Assembly (NCBI RefSeq): GCF_900107625.1
Contig: NZ_FNQK01000017.1
Location: 1 to 64,000 of the forward strand
Length of the DNA: 64,000 nt
Direction: 5' to 3'
DNA from: Bizionia paragorgiae
GTDB taxonomy: Bacteria; Bacteroidota; Bacteroidia; Flavobacteriales; Flavobacteriaceae
Shown here: positions 63,474 to 64,000 of the stretch, piece after piece
Layout of the letters: the number at the start of each line of letters is the position of its first letter
Position numbering within the stretch: the stretch's first letter is position 1
Notes under the pieces: generated by a model
The model's database searches: none
What the model was told of the DNA's origin: nothing
Seen by the model: only the letters and a program-made list of their open reading frames with translations
Made by a program: the position numbers and the translations under genes

Positions 63474-64000
63474 ATGACACAGTACACAGTTGCACAATTA
63501 TTAAAACAAACAGCGTCTCAAGACGTTGACATAAAAGGTTGGGTAAGAACATTTAGAGCAAAGCGTTTTATTGCCTTAAATGATGGTTCTACACTTAATA
63601 ATATCCAGTGTGTTGTTGATTTTGAAAATACGCCGGAAGACGTTTTAAAACGTATTACTACAGGAGCTGCCGTACATATTAAAGGGGAGTTAGTAGAAAG
63701 TCAAGGACAAGGACAAGCGGTTGAAATTGCCGTAAAATCCATTGATATCTTAGGTGATTCTGATCCTGACAAATACCCTATTCAACCTAAAAAGCACTCC
63801 TTCGAATTTTTACGTGAAAACGCCCACTTACGTACTAGAACAAACACTTTTAGTGCGGTTATGAGATTGCGTTCTTCATTATCATTCGCCATTCATAAAT
63901 ACTTTAATGAGAATGGTTTTTACTATATGCACACACCTATTATCACAGGAAGTGATGCTGAAGGTGCAGGAGAAATGTTTAGAGTGAGTGCCTTAGATCC
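63474..64000 (+). CDS. asnS: Asparagine-tRNA ligase, N-terminal part (cut by window end)
   Basis: ATG 63474 begins MTQYTVAQLLKQTASQDVDI and the frame stays open to the end of the window (about 175 codons). The OB-fold anticodon-binding domain (VDIKGWVRTFRAKRFIALND, residues 18-37) leads into the class II catalytic core with HLRTRTNTFSAVMRLRSSLS and MHTPIITGSDAEGAGEMFRV, the motif 2 region of AsnRS. The motif SDAEGAGEMF separates it from AspRS. It is cytoplasmic and charges tRNA-Asn. It follows the exporter by 55 bp. Confidence 0.95.
   Translation, partial: MTQYTVAQLLKQTASQDVDIKGWVRTFRAKRFIALNDGSTLNNIQCVVDFENTPEDVLKRITTGAAVHIKGELVESQGQGQAVEIAVKSIDILGDSDPDKYPIQPKKHSFEFLRENAHLRTRTNTFSAVMRLRSSLSFAIHKYFNENGFYYMHTPIITGSDAEGAGEMFRVSALD

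Overview
The window looks like a chromosomal segment of a marine member of the Flavobacteriaceae (Bacteroidota). The DNA is AT-rich and clear Shine-Dalgarno sites are absent. Several genes are preceded by the Bacteroidota promoter pattern TTTG-N19/20-TAnnTTTG. The gene content is typical of the family: S46 dipeptidyl peptidase, DUF5686 and LbtU-like outer-membrane barrels, TIGR03862 flavoprotein, BCCT transporter, trimethylamine monooxygenase, and a rplM-rpsI-rpsB-tsf / pyrH-frr block with the regional start codons.

Bases 1-13,130 are accessory DNA. A large metallopeptidase effector (cut by the left edge) and a lipoprotein that may be its immunity partner are followed by about eight unrelated single genes, all on the plus strand. 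They are separated by long, partly palindromic, non-coding repeats with CGTTG/CGTTA cores. For several genes the bases just after the upstream core are the reverse complement of the bases at the start of the downstream repeat, which is the arrangement of integron gene cassettes and their attC sites. No integrase is in view. The array is decaying: an IS3-family element sits exactly before one start codon, an IS110-family element and a deleted relic of it interrupt two repeats, one hydrolase has a 2-bp frameshift and one small gene has an internal stop.

Bases 13,190-42,000 are mostly ordinary chromosome: an unlisted 37-codon gene with its own promoter, a GreA/GreB-like factor, a double-domain racemase, a cell-wall deacetylase, the S46 peptidase, formate-tetrahydrofolate ligase (minus strand), a NYN-LOTUS protein, a PAP2 phosphatase, an unusual 613-residue PLP enzyme, and a universal stress protein beside a BCCT osmolyte carrier. 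Two isolated copies of the cassette-type repeat lie near 17.4 kb and 24.1 kb.

Bases 42,294-50,454 form a probable sensing and uptake module: two paralogous HisKA_2 sensor kinases flank an AraC-type regulator, followed by an acetaldehyde-type aldehyde dehydrogenase and an LbtU-like porin. A degraded copy of the 3' end of the porin gene lies upstream of the dehydrogenase, so part of the module was duplicated and lost.

Bases 51,900-64,000 hold trimethylamine monooxygenase (tmm), whose leader can be drawn as a terminator/antiterminator switch, then an SdiA-regulated-type protein, the ribosomal protein and elongation factor block with a good promoter, pyrH and frr, a barrel-only DUF5686 protein, an MMPL/RND exporter, and the first part of asnS at the right edge.
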